Source: Clostridiales bacterium (GTDB lineage Bacteria > Bacillota > Clostridia > Peptostreptococcales > Anaerovoracaceae). From it: a stretch of 35,268 nt of DNA. The stretch is from assembly GCA_012735145.1 (NCBI GenBank), contig JAAYIA010000008.1, positions 1-35,268 of the forward strand, read 5' to 3'. The notes beneath the pieces are model-generated. The model saw nothing but the letters and a program-made list of their open reading frames with translations, was not told the DNA's origin and did not search any database. Numbering within the stretch: position 1 is the stretch's first letter; each line of letters opens with the position of its first letter. Shown here piece after piece: positions 1 to 10,645 of the stretch. The position numbers and the translations under genes are program-made.

Positions 1-1
1 C

Positions 2-823
2 AGAAAGGGTATAAATCCTATATCTTTTCCCGATCTTGAGGTATCTATTTCGACAGACGAATCAAGGGCTATCAATCTAGACACAACACCAAAGATTATT
101 ATTTCAGCCGCAGGAATGTGTGAAGCAGGTAGAATAAGACATCACCTCAAACACAACCTGTGGAGACCTGAATCCACGATTCTCTTTGTTGGATATCAGA
201 GTACAGGAACTGTTGGAGCAAGACTTCTTGACGGAGAAGAAAATATTAAGCTTTTTGGTGAAGAAATAGCTGTCAATGCTGAAATCATCAGAATTGAAGC
301 TTTTAGCAGCCATGCTGATAAGAACATGCTCATTAAATGGATCCAAGAGGTTAATCCGAATATCCGGATCTTTATAAACCATGGAGAAGATAATGTTACT
401 GAAGAACTAGCAAAGGAAGCATCTGACCTTATGGATAAGCCGGCTGTTGCACCTTATAGTGGAGAGGTGTGGGATCTTGAAAGAAATGAACTGCTTAGTA
501 AGGCGGAGGTTATACCTGTTATCAGAAGGCAGGCACAAGGTGGAATCGAAGTTGGCTCAGACCATCAAGCGGCAGAGCTCACGGATAAAGGAAGAGAAGG
601 TGGAGCCGACAGGGACACGGGTGAGATGGAAGATACGCGCGGATATAAGATTACCAAAGCTACAGGGAAGACTGTTTCTGCTTACAATAAACTAAATGAT
701 GCAGGAAACAAGCTGATGAAGACAATTGAAGAAAGTCAGGGAATTTCCAATAAAGAACTCAAAGAGTTTGCAGATGAAATTATAAGATTGTCAGAAAAAC
801 ATAAAATACATAAAGAAAAATAA
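2..823 (+). CDS. MBL-fold/beta-CASP metallo-hydrolase (RNA-metabolising type), C-terminal part; 5' end outside window
   Basis: Frame open from base 2; 'IISAAGMCEAGRIRHHLKHNLW', 'GYQSTGTVGARLLDG' and 'IEAFSSHADKNMLIKW..NHGE' are beta-CASP/RMMBL motifs. Confidence 0.85.
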   Translation, partial: RKGINPISFPDLEVSISTDESRAINLDTTPKIIISAAGMCEAGRIRHHLKHNLWRPESTILFVGYQSTGTVGARLLDGEENIKLFGEEIAVNAEIIRIEAFSSHADKNMLIKWIQEVNPNIRIFINHGEDNVTEELAKEASDLMDKPAVAPYSGEVWDLERNELLSKAEVIPVIRRQAQGGIEVGSDHQAAELTDKGREGGADRDTGEMEDTRGYKITKATGKTVSAYNKLNDAGNKLMKTIEESQGISNKELKEFADEIIRLSEKHKIHKEK

Positions 824-841
824 AAAACAGCGGAGGCATGT

Positions 842-1642
842 ATGGATAATAGAGCAATCGGATTTTTTGATTCGGGTCTTGGAGGATTAACTTCTGTTCA
901 GGAAATGCATGAGCAGTTGCCGAATGAAAAAGTCATATATTATGGAGACACAGCAAGGACACCTTATGGATCGAAGTCACCTGCGACTATAAGAAAATTT
1001 GCAACTCAGATTGTAGATTATCTTGTTTCCAAGGATGTTAAGATGATAATTATTGCGTGCAATACAGTAACTTCGATGGCATTAGATCCTTTAAGAGAGA
1101 GATATCCTAATATTCCGATTTTGGGAGTAATTGAGCCAACAGTAAAAAAAGTGGTAAACGACAGATGCACTAGTGTTGGCGTTATAGCAACAAAAGCTAC
1201 GATTAGCAGTAATGTATATGGAGACAACCTCAAACAAGCTAATCCGGATATAGAAGTGTATAGCCTTGCGTGTCCGGCATTTGTTCCCCTTGTTGAAGAA
1301 GGTATTATTGACAACGAAATAATGGAACTGATGATTAAATACTATATGGATGATTTTGTTACGAATAACGCTTTTAATAATCTTATACTCGGATGCACAC
1401 ATTATCCGATTATAGCAGGGCAGATAAAGCAGCTGTATCCGGGAATAAAGTTATATAATTCTTCTGCTGAGGTAATAAGGGAGGCAAAACAATATCTTGA
1501 GGAAAATGATATGCTTGCTGAAAATTCCTCTATTAAAGACAGATATTATGCAAGCGACCTTTCAGAAAACTTTATTGCAATGACAGAATTGCTTTTTAAA
1601 GACAGAGAATCCAAGATAAAATTGGTAGAATTGCGAAATTAA
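842..1642 (+). CDS. murI: Glutamate racemase
   Basis: 'IGFFDSGLGGLTSVQEM', 'YYGDTARTPYGSKS', 'IIACNTVTS', 'LGCTHYPII' motifs with both catalytic Cys. Confidence 0.96.
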   Translation: MDNRAIGFFDSGLGGLTSVQEMHEQLPNEKVIYYGDTARTPYGSKSPATIRKFATQIVDYLVSKDVKMIIIACNTVTSMALDPLRERYPNIPILGVIEPTVKKVVNDRCTSVGVIATKATISSNVYGDNLKQANPDIEVYSLACPAFVPLVEEGIIDNEIMELMIKYYMDDFVTNNAFNNLILGCTHYPIIAGQIKQLYPGIKLYNSSAEVIREAKQYLEENDMLAENSSIKDRYYASDLSENFIAMTELLFKDRESKIKLVELRN

Positions 1643-1694
1643 ATAGAAAAAAGCACATATATCGCCAAAAAAAATAATAAAACACCTAATCACC

Positions 1695-1723
1695 TTGAAG
1701 AGCATGTAGTTTTCTTGTAAAAT
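1695..1723 (+). promoter_or_regulatory. Putative sigma-A promoter, TTGAAG-N17-TAAAAT
   Basis: -35-like 1695-1700, -10-like 1718-1723, 17-nt spacer, upstream of CYTH gene. Confidence 0.5.
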
Positions 1724-1768
1724 GTTACGGCTGTGTATATTTTTAAGCGGCTTAATAGGAGAAATTTT

Positions 1769-2380
1769 ATGGAAAAAGAATTTAAATTCCGACTGGATGA
1801 TCCAGAGGTCTTTGACATCATCGTCAATGATAAAGAGTTTAATATGATCGACCTCAACGCTGTAGAGGAAATCGATATGAATGCTTCATATTTCGATACT
1901 CTTGAGATGGACTTTCGAAATAGAGGTATTGCTTACAGAATCAGGCATGAAAACGAGAGAATTACTGCAACTATAAAGTGGGATGTTAATGTCAAAGAAG
2001 GATTCCACATAAGAGAGGAATTTAACCTCGTAGTCAATGACGAACACTTTGCGGAATCTCCTGATATAGAACTGTTTAAGTCAAGCGATGCTTATGATGT
2101 TCTTTATGAGGCAGCTGGTAATAAAAGACTTATTAAGACAATTGGTATGAATTACGATAGGCGTCAGATTAAGGTAGACACAGGTAAATCAATAAGCTGT
2201 ATAACCTTGGATGTCGGAACGATACATCACCTTGAAGGTCATGCTGTACCAGTGTGTGAACTTGAAATTGAATGGTACTATGGTGATGAGGATGATTTCA
2301 AATCTCTTGCAAAAAGGATTCAAACCAAATATGGATTACAGACAGAAGATAAGTCTAAGCTCCAGAGAGCATTTGAATAA
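1769..2380 (+). CDS. CYTH domain-containing protein
   Basis: N-terminal 'MEKEFKFRL' (ExExK-like), 'YRIRHENERITATIKW', 'CELEIEW'; AGGAG upstream of ATG 1769 preferred over the ORF-track start at 1733. Confidence 0.75.
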   Translation: MEKEFKFRLDDPEVFDIIVNDKEFNMIDLNAVEEIDMNASYFDTLEMDFRNRGIAYRIRHENERITATIKWDVNVKEGFHIREEFNLVVNDEHFAESPDIELFKSSDAYDVLYEAAGNKRLIKTIGMNYDRRQIKVDTGKSISCITLDVGTIHHLEGHAVPVCELEIEWYYGDEDDFKSLAKRIQTKYGLQTEDKSKLQRAFE

Positions 2381-2494
2381 AAGCTTTAATAGAATAAAGC
2401 AACAATAAATTGTCAAGATAATATCAAGAATCAGAAATAATATATCAATTAATACTAGCTAAGACAAAAAAATTTATCACGGAGGATAATATTA

Positions 2495-3823
2495 ATGAAA
2501 TCTACACAAGTTTCAAAGGAAAATGGAGTTGCAAAGTTTAAGATTGAGTTTTCAGAAGAAGAATTTAAGGAAGCTCTTAATAATGCGTATCTTGCAAATA
2601 GGGAAAAGTTTTCAATAGACGGTTTCCGCAAAGGCAAAGCACCAAGGAAGATTATTGAGAATTATTATGGGGAAGATATTTTCTATGATGAGGCACTTAA
2701 TGGTCTTCTCGAAAACGGGTATTTCAACGCGATTAAGGACATGGAACTTGATGTAATTTCGCAGCCTTCAATCGAGTCACCTACTGTAAAAAAAGGTGAA
2801 CCTATAGAGATTTTTGGATCGGTAGAAATTTTTCCTGAAATAGAGGTAAAGAATTACAAGAGTCTTGAGGTTGAGAAATTTGATACTAAAATTGGCGACA
2901 AAGAGGTTGAAGAAGAACTGAAAAACATTCAGAAAAAGCAAGCAAGAATGGAAAATGTTGAAGGCCGTAAGTCAGAAGAAGGAGACACTCTTATTATTGA
3001 CTTTGAGGGAAGTGTCGATGGAGAGGTTTTTGCTGGCGGAACTGCAGACAATCATGAGCTGAAGCTTGGAAGTGGACAGTTCATTCCGGGATTCGAAGAA
3101 CAGCTTGTAGGTAAGGATGCAGGTGAGGAAGTTGATGTTAAAGTTAAATTTCCTGAAGAATACCATGCAGAAGAGCTTGCAGGTAAAGATGCAGTATTCA
3201 AGTGTAAAATCCACGAGATTAAGATGGAGATTTTGCCAGAAGTTGATGACGAGTTCGCAAGTGATGTAAGCGAGTTTGAAACACTTGAAGAGTACAAAAA
3301 AGATCTCGAAGAGAAGCTTCAAAAAGAAGCATCGGAAAGAGATATAGCTATAATGAAAGACAGAGTACTTGAAAAACTCAACAGCGAAAATCCTATTGAA
3401 GCACCGGAAGCAATGTTGAAAAACGAACTAGATAATATGATTTATGATATGGATCAAAACCTTGCATCACAGGGTCTCAGCCTTCAGCAATATATGGATT
3501 GGATGGGTAAGACAATTGATCAGGTTAAAGATGAAGCAAGGCCTGAGGCAGAGAAAAGAATTATAACAAGAATACTTCTGAAGAACATCATCAGAATAGA
3601 AAACATATCTGTAAACGACGAAGAAGTAGCTGAAATTATTAAGGAGTTTTCAGAACAGTATGGAATGACAGAGGATCAGGTCAAGGGTATGGCGGGATCC
3701 GACACAGTTACATACTTTAAGGAAGATGCTCAGACCAAGAAAGCTATCGATTTAGTTTATGACAGTGCTAATTTCGTAGAAGTAGAAGTAATTGACCTTG
3801 ATAAGGAATCAGAAGAAAAATAG
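2495..3823 (+). CDS. tig: Trigger factor (peptidyl-prolyl isomerase chaperone)
   Basis: 'GFRKGKAPRKIIENYYGEDIFYDEA' ribosome-binding signature; 'GSGQFIPGFEEQLVG' PPIase; followed by clpP-clpX. Confidence 0.97.
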   Translation: MKSTQVSKENGVAKFKIEFSEEEFKEALNNAYLANREKFSIDGFRKGKAPRKIIENYYGEDIFYDEALNGLLENGYFNAIKDMELDVISQPSIESPTVKKGEPIEIFGSVEIFPEIEVKNYKSLEVEKFDTKIGDKEVEEELKNIQKKQARMENVEGRKSEEGDTLIIDFEGSVDGEVFAGGTADNHELKLGSGQFIPGFEEQLVGKDAGEEVDVKVKFPEEYHAEELAGKDAVFKCKIHEIKMEILPEVDDEFASDVSEFETLEEYKKDLEEKLQKEASERDIAIMKDRVLEKLNSENPIEAPEAMLKNELDNMIYDMDQNLASQGLSLQQYMDWMGKTIDQVKDEARPEAEKRIITRILLKNIIRIENISVNDEEVAEIIKEFSEQYGMTEDQVKGMAGSDTVTYFKEDAQTKKAIDLVYDSANFVEVEVIDLDKESEEK

Positions 3824-3832
3824 GAGAAGGTT

Positions 3833-4414
3833 ATGAATTACATACCTTATGTAGTTGAACAGACGGGTCATGGCGAAAGAACCTATGATATTTATTCTAG
3901 ATTGTTGATTGACAGGATAATATTCATTGATGGAGAAATTACAGAGCATACTGCAAGTGTTATCGTCGCTCAACTTCTTTTCCTTGAAGCACAAGACCCA
4001 GATAAGGATATAAATATATATATCAATTCCCCGGGAGGAATGGTAACAGCAGGACTAGCAATATATGACACAATGAAATTCATAAAGCCTGATGTAAGCA
4101 CGATTTGTGTAGGAATGGCTGCAAGTATGGCAGCTGTGCTTTTGACTGCAGGAACTAAGGGCAAGAGGTATGTTTTACCGAATGCAGAAATTATGATTCA
4201 TCAGCCTCTTGGCGGTTTTCAAGGACAGGCATCAGATATCAAAATTACAGCGGATCATATATTGGATATCAAGTCGAAACTAAATATTATTCTTGCTGAT
4301 GCTACTGGTCAGAAACTGTCAACTATTGAAAATGATACCGATAGAGACAATTATATGTCTGCAAAAGATGCAGTAGAATATGGTCTCGTGGACAAAGTCC
4401 TCGAGAGACATTAA
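3833..4414 (+). CDS. clpP: ATP-dependent Clp protease proteolytic subunit
   Basis: '[17 protein letters not shown]', '[11 protein letters not shown]', 'MIHQPLGG' catalytic Ser/His motifs. Confidence 0.98.
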   Translation: MNYIPYVVEQTGHGERTYDIYSRLLIDRIIFIDGEITEHTASVIVAQLLFLEAQDPDKDINIYINSPGGMVTAGLAIYDTMKFIKPDVSTICVGMAASMAAVLLTAGTKGKRYVLPNAEIMIHQPLGGFQGQASDIKITADHILDIKSKLNIILADATGQKLSTIENDTDRDNYMSAKDAVEYGLVDKVLERH

Positions 4415-4435
4415 TAGAAATTTAAGGAGTACCAA

Positions 4436-5677
4436 ATGGCAGATAATAACGAACTTGTATGCTCATTTTGCGGAAAAACGAGCTCGCAAGTACGTAAGGT
4501 TATAGTAGGACCGAACGTATATATTTGCAATGAATGCGTAGATTTATGCAAGTCGCTGATTGAAGAGGAAGGCGAATCTCCACATAGGAAGAAAGTTGAC
4601 AAATTGCCTCTTCCGGCAGAGATTAAGGCCGAGCTTGATGCGTATGTCATCGAACAGGATCCCGCAAAAAAAAGCCTAGCTGTAGCTGTATACAATCACT
4701 ATAAAAGGATAAAACATCTCCAGAGGACAGAGTCCGGGTCTAAGGACAGTCTTGAATTACAGAAAAGCAATATCTTGATGCTTGGCCCTACGGGAAGTGG
4801 TAAAACGCTGCTGGCTCAAACTCTTGCAAAAATTTTAAATGTACCTTTTGCAATTGTAGATGCAACCTCTTTGACCGAGGCAGGTTATGTCGGAGAGGAT
4901 GTTGAAAATATTCTTCTCAGACTGTATCAAGCGGCGGATGGAGATCTCGAGAAAGCTCAGAAGGGCATAATTTATGTAGATGAAATAGACAAAATTGCAC
5001 GTAAATCAGAGAATATGTCTATAACAAGGGATGTGAGTGGAGAAGGAGTTCAGCAGGCACTTCTTAAGATTATTGAGGGTACCGTCGCAAATGTTCCGCC
5101 TCAAGGAGGAAGGAAGCATCCAAGTCAGGAGTTTATACATTTCAATACTAAGGATGTTCTTTTTATCTGTGGAGGAGCATTTACGGGGCTGGATAAAATA
5201 ATCAAGGTAAGACTAGGTAATAAGGTAATTGGTTTTAATAGGGATGACGAACTTGCGAATATCAAGGATGAGGATATCTTATTACAGGTAGAGCCTGAAG
5301 ATTTACTAAAATATGGCATTATTCCAGAATTGATTGGAAGATTGCCTATGATTGTTGCCCTTAGTGAGCTAAGTGAAGAGGCTCTTGTAAGAATTCTTGT
5401 AGAGCCAAAAAACTCTTTAATAAAACAATATAAAGCTCTTGTAGCTATGGATGATATAGAACTTGAGGTCGAAGACGATGCTATATCAGCAATTGCAAAC
5501 AAAGCACTTGAATTAAAAACCGGTGCGAGAGGACTCAGAGGAATTTTTGAGAGAATGATGACAGATATAATGTATGATTTGCCATCAGAAACAGATGTTG
5601 AAAAATGCATTATAACGAGTAAAACAGTTGAAGAAGGAAAACCACCTATTTTGATTAGAAAAAAGAAAGAAGCGTAA
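4436..5677 (+). CDS. clpX: ATP-dependent Clp protease ATP-binding subunit ClpX
   Basis: N-terminal C4 zinc finger '[21 protein letters not shown]'; Walker A 'GPTGSGKT'; '[15 protein letters not shown]'. Confidence 0.98.
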   Translation: MADNNELVCSFCGKTSSQVRKVIVGPNVYICNECVDLCKSLIEEEGESPHRKKVDKLPLPAEIKAELDAYVIEQDPAKKSLAVAVYNHYKRIKHLQRTESGSKDSLELQKSNILMLGPTGSGKTLLAQTLAKILNVPFAIVDATSLTEAGYVGEDVENILLRLYQAADGDLEKAQKGIIYVDEIDKIARKSENMSITRDVSGEGVQQALLKIIEGTVANVPPQGGRKHPSQEFIHFNTKDVLFICGGAFTGLDKIIKVRLGNKVIGFNRDDELANIKDEDILLQVEPEDLLKYGIIPELIGRLPMIVALSELSEEALVRILVEPKNSLIKQYKALVAMDDIELEVEDDAISAIANKALELKTGARGLRGIFERMMTDIMYDLPSETDVEKCIITSKTVEEGKPPILIRKKKEA

Positions 5678-5680
5678 TAT

Positions 5681-8005
5681 ATGGCTAAAACAGGAAATGT
5701 AATGGCAAAAATCCCCTACATTCCCTTGAGGGGACAGACTTTCTTCCCCGAAACCACAGTTGGGTTCGATATAGGAAGAGACAAATCACTAGCCGCCGTT
5801 GATCATGCGATGAACGGCGACAAGTATATTGTGGTATCTACACAGAAAGATGCTAATATAAATGCTCCGACAATGGATGACTGCTATCTTACCGGGGTGT
5901 TAATAAAGGTAATACAAGTCGTAAAAAAACATGAAGAATTTGTTCGAGCTCTTGTTAGCGTAAAATGCAAGGTAAGGATAAGTAATATATATGACGAAGG
6001 CGACATGATGACTTGTGAATATACATTCGTTGAGGACTATGATAATGATCCTAACGATTTGACTTTGCAAGCAAATGTCAGAGTACTCAAGCAGATGTTC
6101 CTTAAATATCTTGAAATGACAGGACAAGGAGAGGCGACAGGTCAAGAAATGATTGATAATATCAATGATCCTGCCACTCTTTGCAATATTTTAGCAAACG
6201 AGATTGATGTTAGTTATGATGTAAAGCAAACTTTACTTGAAATTGATTCTGTAAATATAAGAATATCTCATCTTATAGATATTTTGGGTAAAGAGAATAA
6301 GATTCTATCCATTGCGAGAAGGATTAATAATAGAGTTCTCAAAAATATGAACCGGAGTCAGCAGGAATACTATTTAAGGGAACAACTTCAGGTAATAAAG
6401 GAAGAGCTAGGCGAAGATGAGGACTTTGATGATGAGGCAATACAGTGGAAACAGAAGCTCGATGAACTTAAGTTACCGGAAAAAATCGACGCAAAAGTTA
6501 GAAAAGAGATTGATAAATTTACAAAGATGAATGCTATGAGTCCTGATGCCAATGTCAGCAGAACATATATAGAGACTATATTAGATCTTCCGTGGCAAAA
6601 GGCAAACAAGACGAATAATAATATTAAGAAAGCAGAAAAAATTCTCAATGAGGATCACTATGGTCTTGAAAAAGTCAAAGAGAGAATTCTTGAGAATCTT
6701 GCGGTTCAACAGCTTACAAAGAGCAATAAGGGCCCTATTATATGCCTAGTTGGTCCTCCGGGTGTAGGAAAAACATCAATTGCAAGATCTATTGCTAGAG
6801 CAACGAACAGAGAGTTTGTCAGAATGTCTCTGGGCGGAGTGAGAGATGAGGCCGAGATAAGAGGACACCGTAGGACATACATAGGAGCTATTCCGGGAAG
6901 AGTTATTAATAATATAATAGAAGCAGACTCAAATAATCCGCTGTTCCTCTTTGACGAGGTGGATAAAATTGGAAGCGATTTCAGGGGAGACCCGGCATCT
7001 GCGCTTCTTGAGGTTCTTGACCCTGAACAAAATGACACATTTACTGATCACTATCTCGAAATTCCTTTTGACCTTTCAGATGTGATGTTCATAACTACTG
7101 CAAACACGACCTCGACTATTCCAAGCCCACTTCTTGACAGGATGGAAGTCATTGAAATTTCAAGCTATACGGAAGAAGAAAAGGTTAGAATCGCCGAAGG
7201 ATATCTGATTCCTAAGAAGATGAAAGAAAATGGAATTAAGAAATCTCAAATGACATTCAGCGAAGCAGCGATTAGAAATATAATTGAATATTATACGCGT
7301 GAAGCAGGAGTGCGTAATCTCGAAAGAGAAATTGGAAACGCATGTCGTAAAGCAGCAAAAAATATTGTTAGTGGAAAATCTAAGATTAATAATGTAACTG
7401 CAAGAAATTTGGATAAATATATAGGTAAAAAAATATTTATTGAGGAAATAGGATCCTTAGAGCCAGAGGTCGGTGTTACGACAGGGCTGGCTTGGACTAC
7501 TGTTGGTGGGGTTACGATGAATATCGAAACCGTTAAGATGCAGGGAACTGGAAAGCTAATTCTGACCGGACAGATGGGTGATGTCATGAAGGAATCGGCT
7601 CAAACAGCCTTGGGGTATATTAAGTCAATATCCTCAAAGTATAAAATAAGCAATGATATATTTAAGGATTATGATATTCAGATACACATTCCTGAGGGTG
7701 CCACTCCAAAGGATGGGCCATCTGCCGGAATAACAATGTGTAGCGCACTTTTTTCATTACTGACAGGCAGAAAGGCAGACAAGACTGTTGCAATGACAGG
7801 CGAAATAACTCTTAGGGGTAATATACTAAGAATAGGAGGACTCAAAGAAAAAAGTTTGGCTGCTTACAGACAGGGAATCAGACGTATAATCATTCCTAAA
7901 GAAAATATGCCAGACCTTGAAGATATACCGGTATCTGTAAGAAGGAAGATGGAGTTTATTCCTGTCGAAAGTTTTGAAGACGTTATACCAATTGTCATCA
8001 ATTAA
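5681..8005 (+). CDS. lon: Endopeptidase La (Lon protease)
   Basis: 'GPPGVGKTSIARSIARA', 'GPSAGITM' catalytic Ser and Lys region; full Lon length. Confidence 0.98.
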   Translation: MAKTGNVMAKIPYIPLRGQTFFPETTVGFDIGRDKSLAAVDHAMNGDKYIVVSTQKDANINAPTMDDCYLTGVLIKVIQVVKKHEEFVRALVSVKCKVRISNIYDEGDMMTCEYTFVEDYDNDPNDLTLQANVRVLKQMFLKYLEMTGQGEATGQEMIDNINDPATLCNILANEIDVSYDVKQTLLEIDSVNIRISHLIDILGKENKILSIARRINNRVLKNMNRSQQEYYLREQLQVIKEELGEDEDFDDEAIQWKQKLDELKLPEKIDAKVRKEIDKFTKMNAMSPDANVSRTYIETILDLPWQKANKTNNNIKKAEKILNEDHYGLEKVKERILENLAVQQLTKSNKGPIICLVGPPGVGKTSIARSIARATNREFVRMSLGGVRDEAEIRGHRRTYIGAIPGRVINNIIEADSNNPLFLFDEVDKIGSDFRGDPASALLEVLDPEQNDTFTDHYLEIPFDLSDVMFITTANTTSTIPSPLLDRMEVIEISSYTEEEKVRIAEGYLIPKKMKENGIKKSQMTFSEAAIRNIIEYYTREAGVRNLEREIGNACRKAAKNIVSGKSKINNVTARNLDKYIGKKIFIEEIGSLEPEVGVTTGLAWTTVGGVTMNIETVKMQGTGKLILTGQMGDVMKESAQTALGYIKSISSKYKISNDIFKDYDIQIHIPEGATPKDGPSAGITMCSALFSLLTGRKADKTVAMTGEITLRGNILRIGGLKEKSLAAYRQGIRRIIIPKENMPDLEDIPVSVRRKMEFIPVESFEDVIPIVIN

Positions 8006-8020
8006 GATGCAGGTAAAATT

Positions 8021-8611
8021 ATGAAGATAAACAAATCAGAACTGGAAGCTGTAGCTGTAAAGCCATCACAATATCCCGAACCAAATCTGCCTGAAATAGC
8101 TTTTGCGGGTAGATCAAATGTAGGAAAGTCATCTCTTTTGAATTTCATAACAGGAAGGAAAAGTCTTGCTCGTGTCTCTGGAACACCGGGTAAGACGAGA
8201 ACTATAAACTTCTATCTTTGTAATGATGAATTTAGAATAGTGGATCTGCCAGGATATGGATACGCAAGACTAGGTCGTGCAGAAAAAGCAGATTGGGGTA
8301 AAATGATGGAGAGTTATCTTGAAAAGAGAGAGAATCTCCTCAAGGTAATTCAGCTTGTGGATATAAGGCATAAACCGAGCGCTCAGGATGTTCAAATGTA
8401 TGAATATCTCAAATATTATGGTTTTGACGGTATTGTTGTTGCAACAAAAGCGGACAAAGTCAGTAACAATGAAAAAGCAAAATGTATCAAGGAGATCAGA
8501 AAAACTCTCGATATGAACAAAAATGATATCGTAATCCCAATCTCATCACTTAAGAAAACCGGCGATGAAGAACTTCTTGATGTCGTAGAGAATTTGATAA
8601 ACAGTCGATAG
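8021..8611 (+). CDS. engB: Ribosome biogenesis GTP-binding protein YihA/YsxC
   Basis: 'FAGRSNVGKSSLLNFITGRKSLARVSGTPGKTRTINFY', 'DLPGYGYA'; directly after lon as in many Firmicutes. Confidence 0.95.
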   Translation: MKINKSELEAVAVKPSQYPEPNLPEIAFAGRSNVGKSSLLNFITGRKSLARVSGTPGKTRTINFYLCNDEFRIVDLPGYGYARLGRAEKADWGKMMESYLEKRENLLKVIQLVDIRHKPSAQDVQMYEYLKYYGFDGIVVATKADKVSNNEKAKCIKEIRKTLDMNKNDIVIPISSLKKTGDEELLDVVENLINSR

Positions 8612-8676
8612 TTTTATGAAATAAACAGTTGACTGTGTGGCGAAACCAGACTGAAAATAATTAAGGAGATATGCAG

Positions 8677-9228
8677 ATGGCTGAAGAAAAAGACCAAGTC
8701 GGGAAAATCCTATATACACAATCAGCAATTACTAAAAGAGCAAAGGAGATATGTGCTCAAATCGATAAGGATTATGAGGGCGAAGAAGTGATTCTTCTCG
8801 GTTCGCTCAAAGGCTCAGTGATGTGGTTGGTAGATATAATGAAATATACAACCATAGACACTAAGATTGATTTTATTACAGCAAGTAGTTACGGATCTTC
8901 GACGACAAGCTCAGGCGTTGTCAAAATTTCTTATGAGCCACAAACAAACATGTACAATAAGAATATACTTATTGTTGAGGATATTGTGGACACTGGAAAT
9001 ACACTCAAATATCTAATTTCCAAGCTTAACGAACGTGGTCCTAAGTCAATTAAAGTGTGCACAATGCTAGATAAGAAGGCAAGAAGAACGACAGATATTA
9101 AGCCTGATTATATAGGCTTTGATGTCGAGGATTTCTTTATTATCGGATATGGACTTGATTATGACCAGAGATTCAGAGATCTGCCATATATTGCATACCT
9201 TGAGGAAGATGATGTGGAGAGTATATAG
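8677..9228 (+). CDS. hpt: Hypoxanthine phosphoribosyltransferase
   Basis: 'ILIVEDIVDTGNTL' PRPP motif; 'LLGSLKGSVMWLVDI'; AAGGAG 8 nt upstream of ATG 8677 favours that start over 8671. Confidence 0.93.
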   Translation: MAEEKDQVGKILYTQSAITKRAKEICAQIDKDYEGEEVILLGSLKGSVMWLVDIMKYTTIDTKIDFITASSYGSSTTSSGVVKISYEPQTNMYNKNILIVEDIVDTGNTLKYLISKLNERGPKSIKVCTMLDKKARRTTDIKPDYIGFDVEDFFIIGYGLDYDQRFRDLPYIAYLEEDDVESI

Positions 9229-10098
9229 ATGCAAAGACAGGTTCTCTGCAAAGGCGAGATTATCGATCTTATGAACTCAAATCTAAAAAAGGATCTTCAC
9301 ATTCACACATGCTTTTCAGATGGTGAGCTAACTCCCCAAGAAGTAGTTGATAGATGGGACATGAATGACTATGATGTAATATCCGTAACAGATCATGATG
9401 GGATAAAAGGATCAGAAAAGGCTGTAAAATATGCAGAAAAAAAGAACATTACCTGTCTACCTGGTGTAGAATTCGATTCTGCTAATGGGGATGTGAAAGA
9501 CCTTCATATACTGGGCTATGGGATTGATTTCGAAAATCCAGATCTTATTTCCGGAATAAACGAGATAAGACAATGGAGAGATACAAGAAACAGTAAACTG
9601 CTGGAAGTATTGAACGATCTCGGATATGATATTAGTGAAGAGGAAGTGATAGCTGGCAGTAATGGAGAATACATAGGCAAGCCTATGTTCGCATTGGCAT
9701 TGTACAACAAAGGTTATGTTAAAAAGCCTGTAGATGCTTTCAGTCGAATATTTAGAAAACATGAGGAGATTCGAAATTTAAAGAAAAAAGTTCTGAGCTC
9801 ACAAGAAATCATTGAAATGATTCACAAGGCCGGAGGCTTGGCGATTATGGCCCACCCTATAGAGCAGAGAAGAAGAGGCGAAGGGTTCAACGAGTTTAAC
9901 CAAAGACTGGATATATTGCTTCAGAAGTTCCTCGACTACGAAATTGACGGGTTGGAGTGTTATCATCCGTCTGCAAGCAAGAAACAGGCGGAAATGTTAA
10001 GAAAATTCGCAGAGGGAAATGGTTTACTGGTTACAAGGGGTTCAGATTTTCATGTAGACAATCTTAACAGAAACTTTTCTAGATATCATATGGAGTGA
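9229..10098 (+). CDS. PHP domain-containing metal-dependent phosphoesterase
   Basis: 'DLHIHTCFSDGELTPQEVV', 'SVTDHDGIKG', 'IMAHP', 'TRGSDFH' PHP motifs. Confidence 0.88.
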   Translation: MQRQVLCKGEIIDLMNSNLKKDLHIHTCFSDGELTPQEVVDRWDMNDYDVISVTDHDGIKGSEKAVKYAEKKNITCLPGVEFDSANGDVKDLHILGYGIDFENPDLISGINEIRQWRDTRNSKLLEVLNDLGYDISEEEVIAGSNGEYIGKPMFALALYNKGYVKKPVDAFSRIFRKHEEIRNLKKKVLSSQEIIEMIHKAGGLAIMAHPIEQRRRGEGFNEFNQRLDILLQKFLDYEIDGLECYHPSASKKQAEMLRKFAEGNGLLVTRGSDFHVDNLNRNFSRYHME

Positions 10099-10255
10099 AA
10101 GTATATATAAAAAAGAAAATGATATAGATATCACCAATATTGTACTGATTTCATGCTATATTTTCACTTCACTTTATCATCATTTTATATAACACTAAAG
10201 AGGTTATAATAGCTCTGTAAGGAGCTATTTTTAGTACAAAGGATTACAGATTAAA

Positions 10256-10645
10256 ATGACTGATAAAACATTGAACGGATCCAGAAAAAGAATTATGCCA
10301 AAGGAAGTTTATTATCAATGTATTTGGATGATTAGGGATATAGACAGACTTGAAGAATTGGCGCTGAATAAATATCTATTCGAGAATTGTTCGAATAGCG
10401 AGGTGGCTTTTATTGCCGATGATACTCAAGACCTGATTTCAGTTGAAATTATTAAAGAAGCAGTTAGGAGATTGGAGTGTATTCATGATGCACTTGATAC
10501 AATACCTGAGGAGTATAGAAAAGATATCATAGATATAATAAAAAAAGTGCGGCCCTATTATCCGGATACCGCACATGAAAATACTTGGAATAAATGGAAA
10601 CATTGTTTCATATATAGGCTTGCAAAGAATATGGATATGTTTTAG
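10256..10645 (+). CDS. Small hypothetical protein, possibly related to phage-type late regulators
   Basis: Open frame with ATG; 'MPKEVYYQCIWMIRDIDRLEEL ... EEYRKDIIDIIKK' recalls small helical phage regulator-like proteins; weak resemblance only. TATAAT at 10205-10210 upstream. Confidence 0.45.
   Translation: MTDKTLNGSRKRIMPKEVYYQCIWMIRDIDRLEELALNKYLFENCSNSEVAFIADDTQDLISVEIIKEAVRRLECIHDALDTIPEEYRKDIIDIIKKVRPYYPDTAHENTWNKWKHCFIYRLAKNMDMF

Noticed and set aside
3052-3322. Overlapping minus-strand ORFs inside tig
   Set aside because: Ser/Thr-rich or Phe-rich shadow frames with no support over the strong plus-strand trigger factor.
5125-5610. 161-aa minus-strand ORF inside clpX
   Set aside because: Antisense shadow of a highly conserved CDS; Ser/Ile-rich low-complexity translation, no RBS or motifs.
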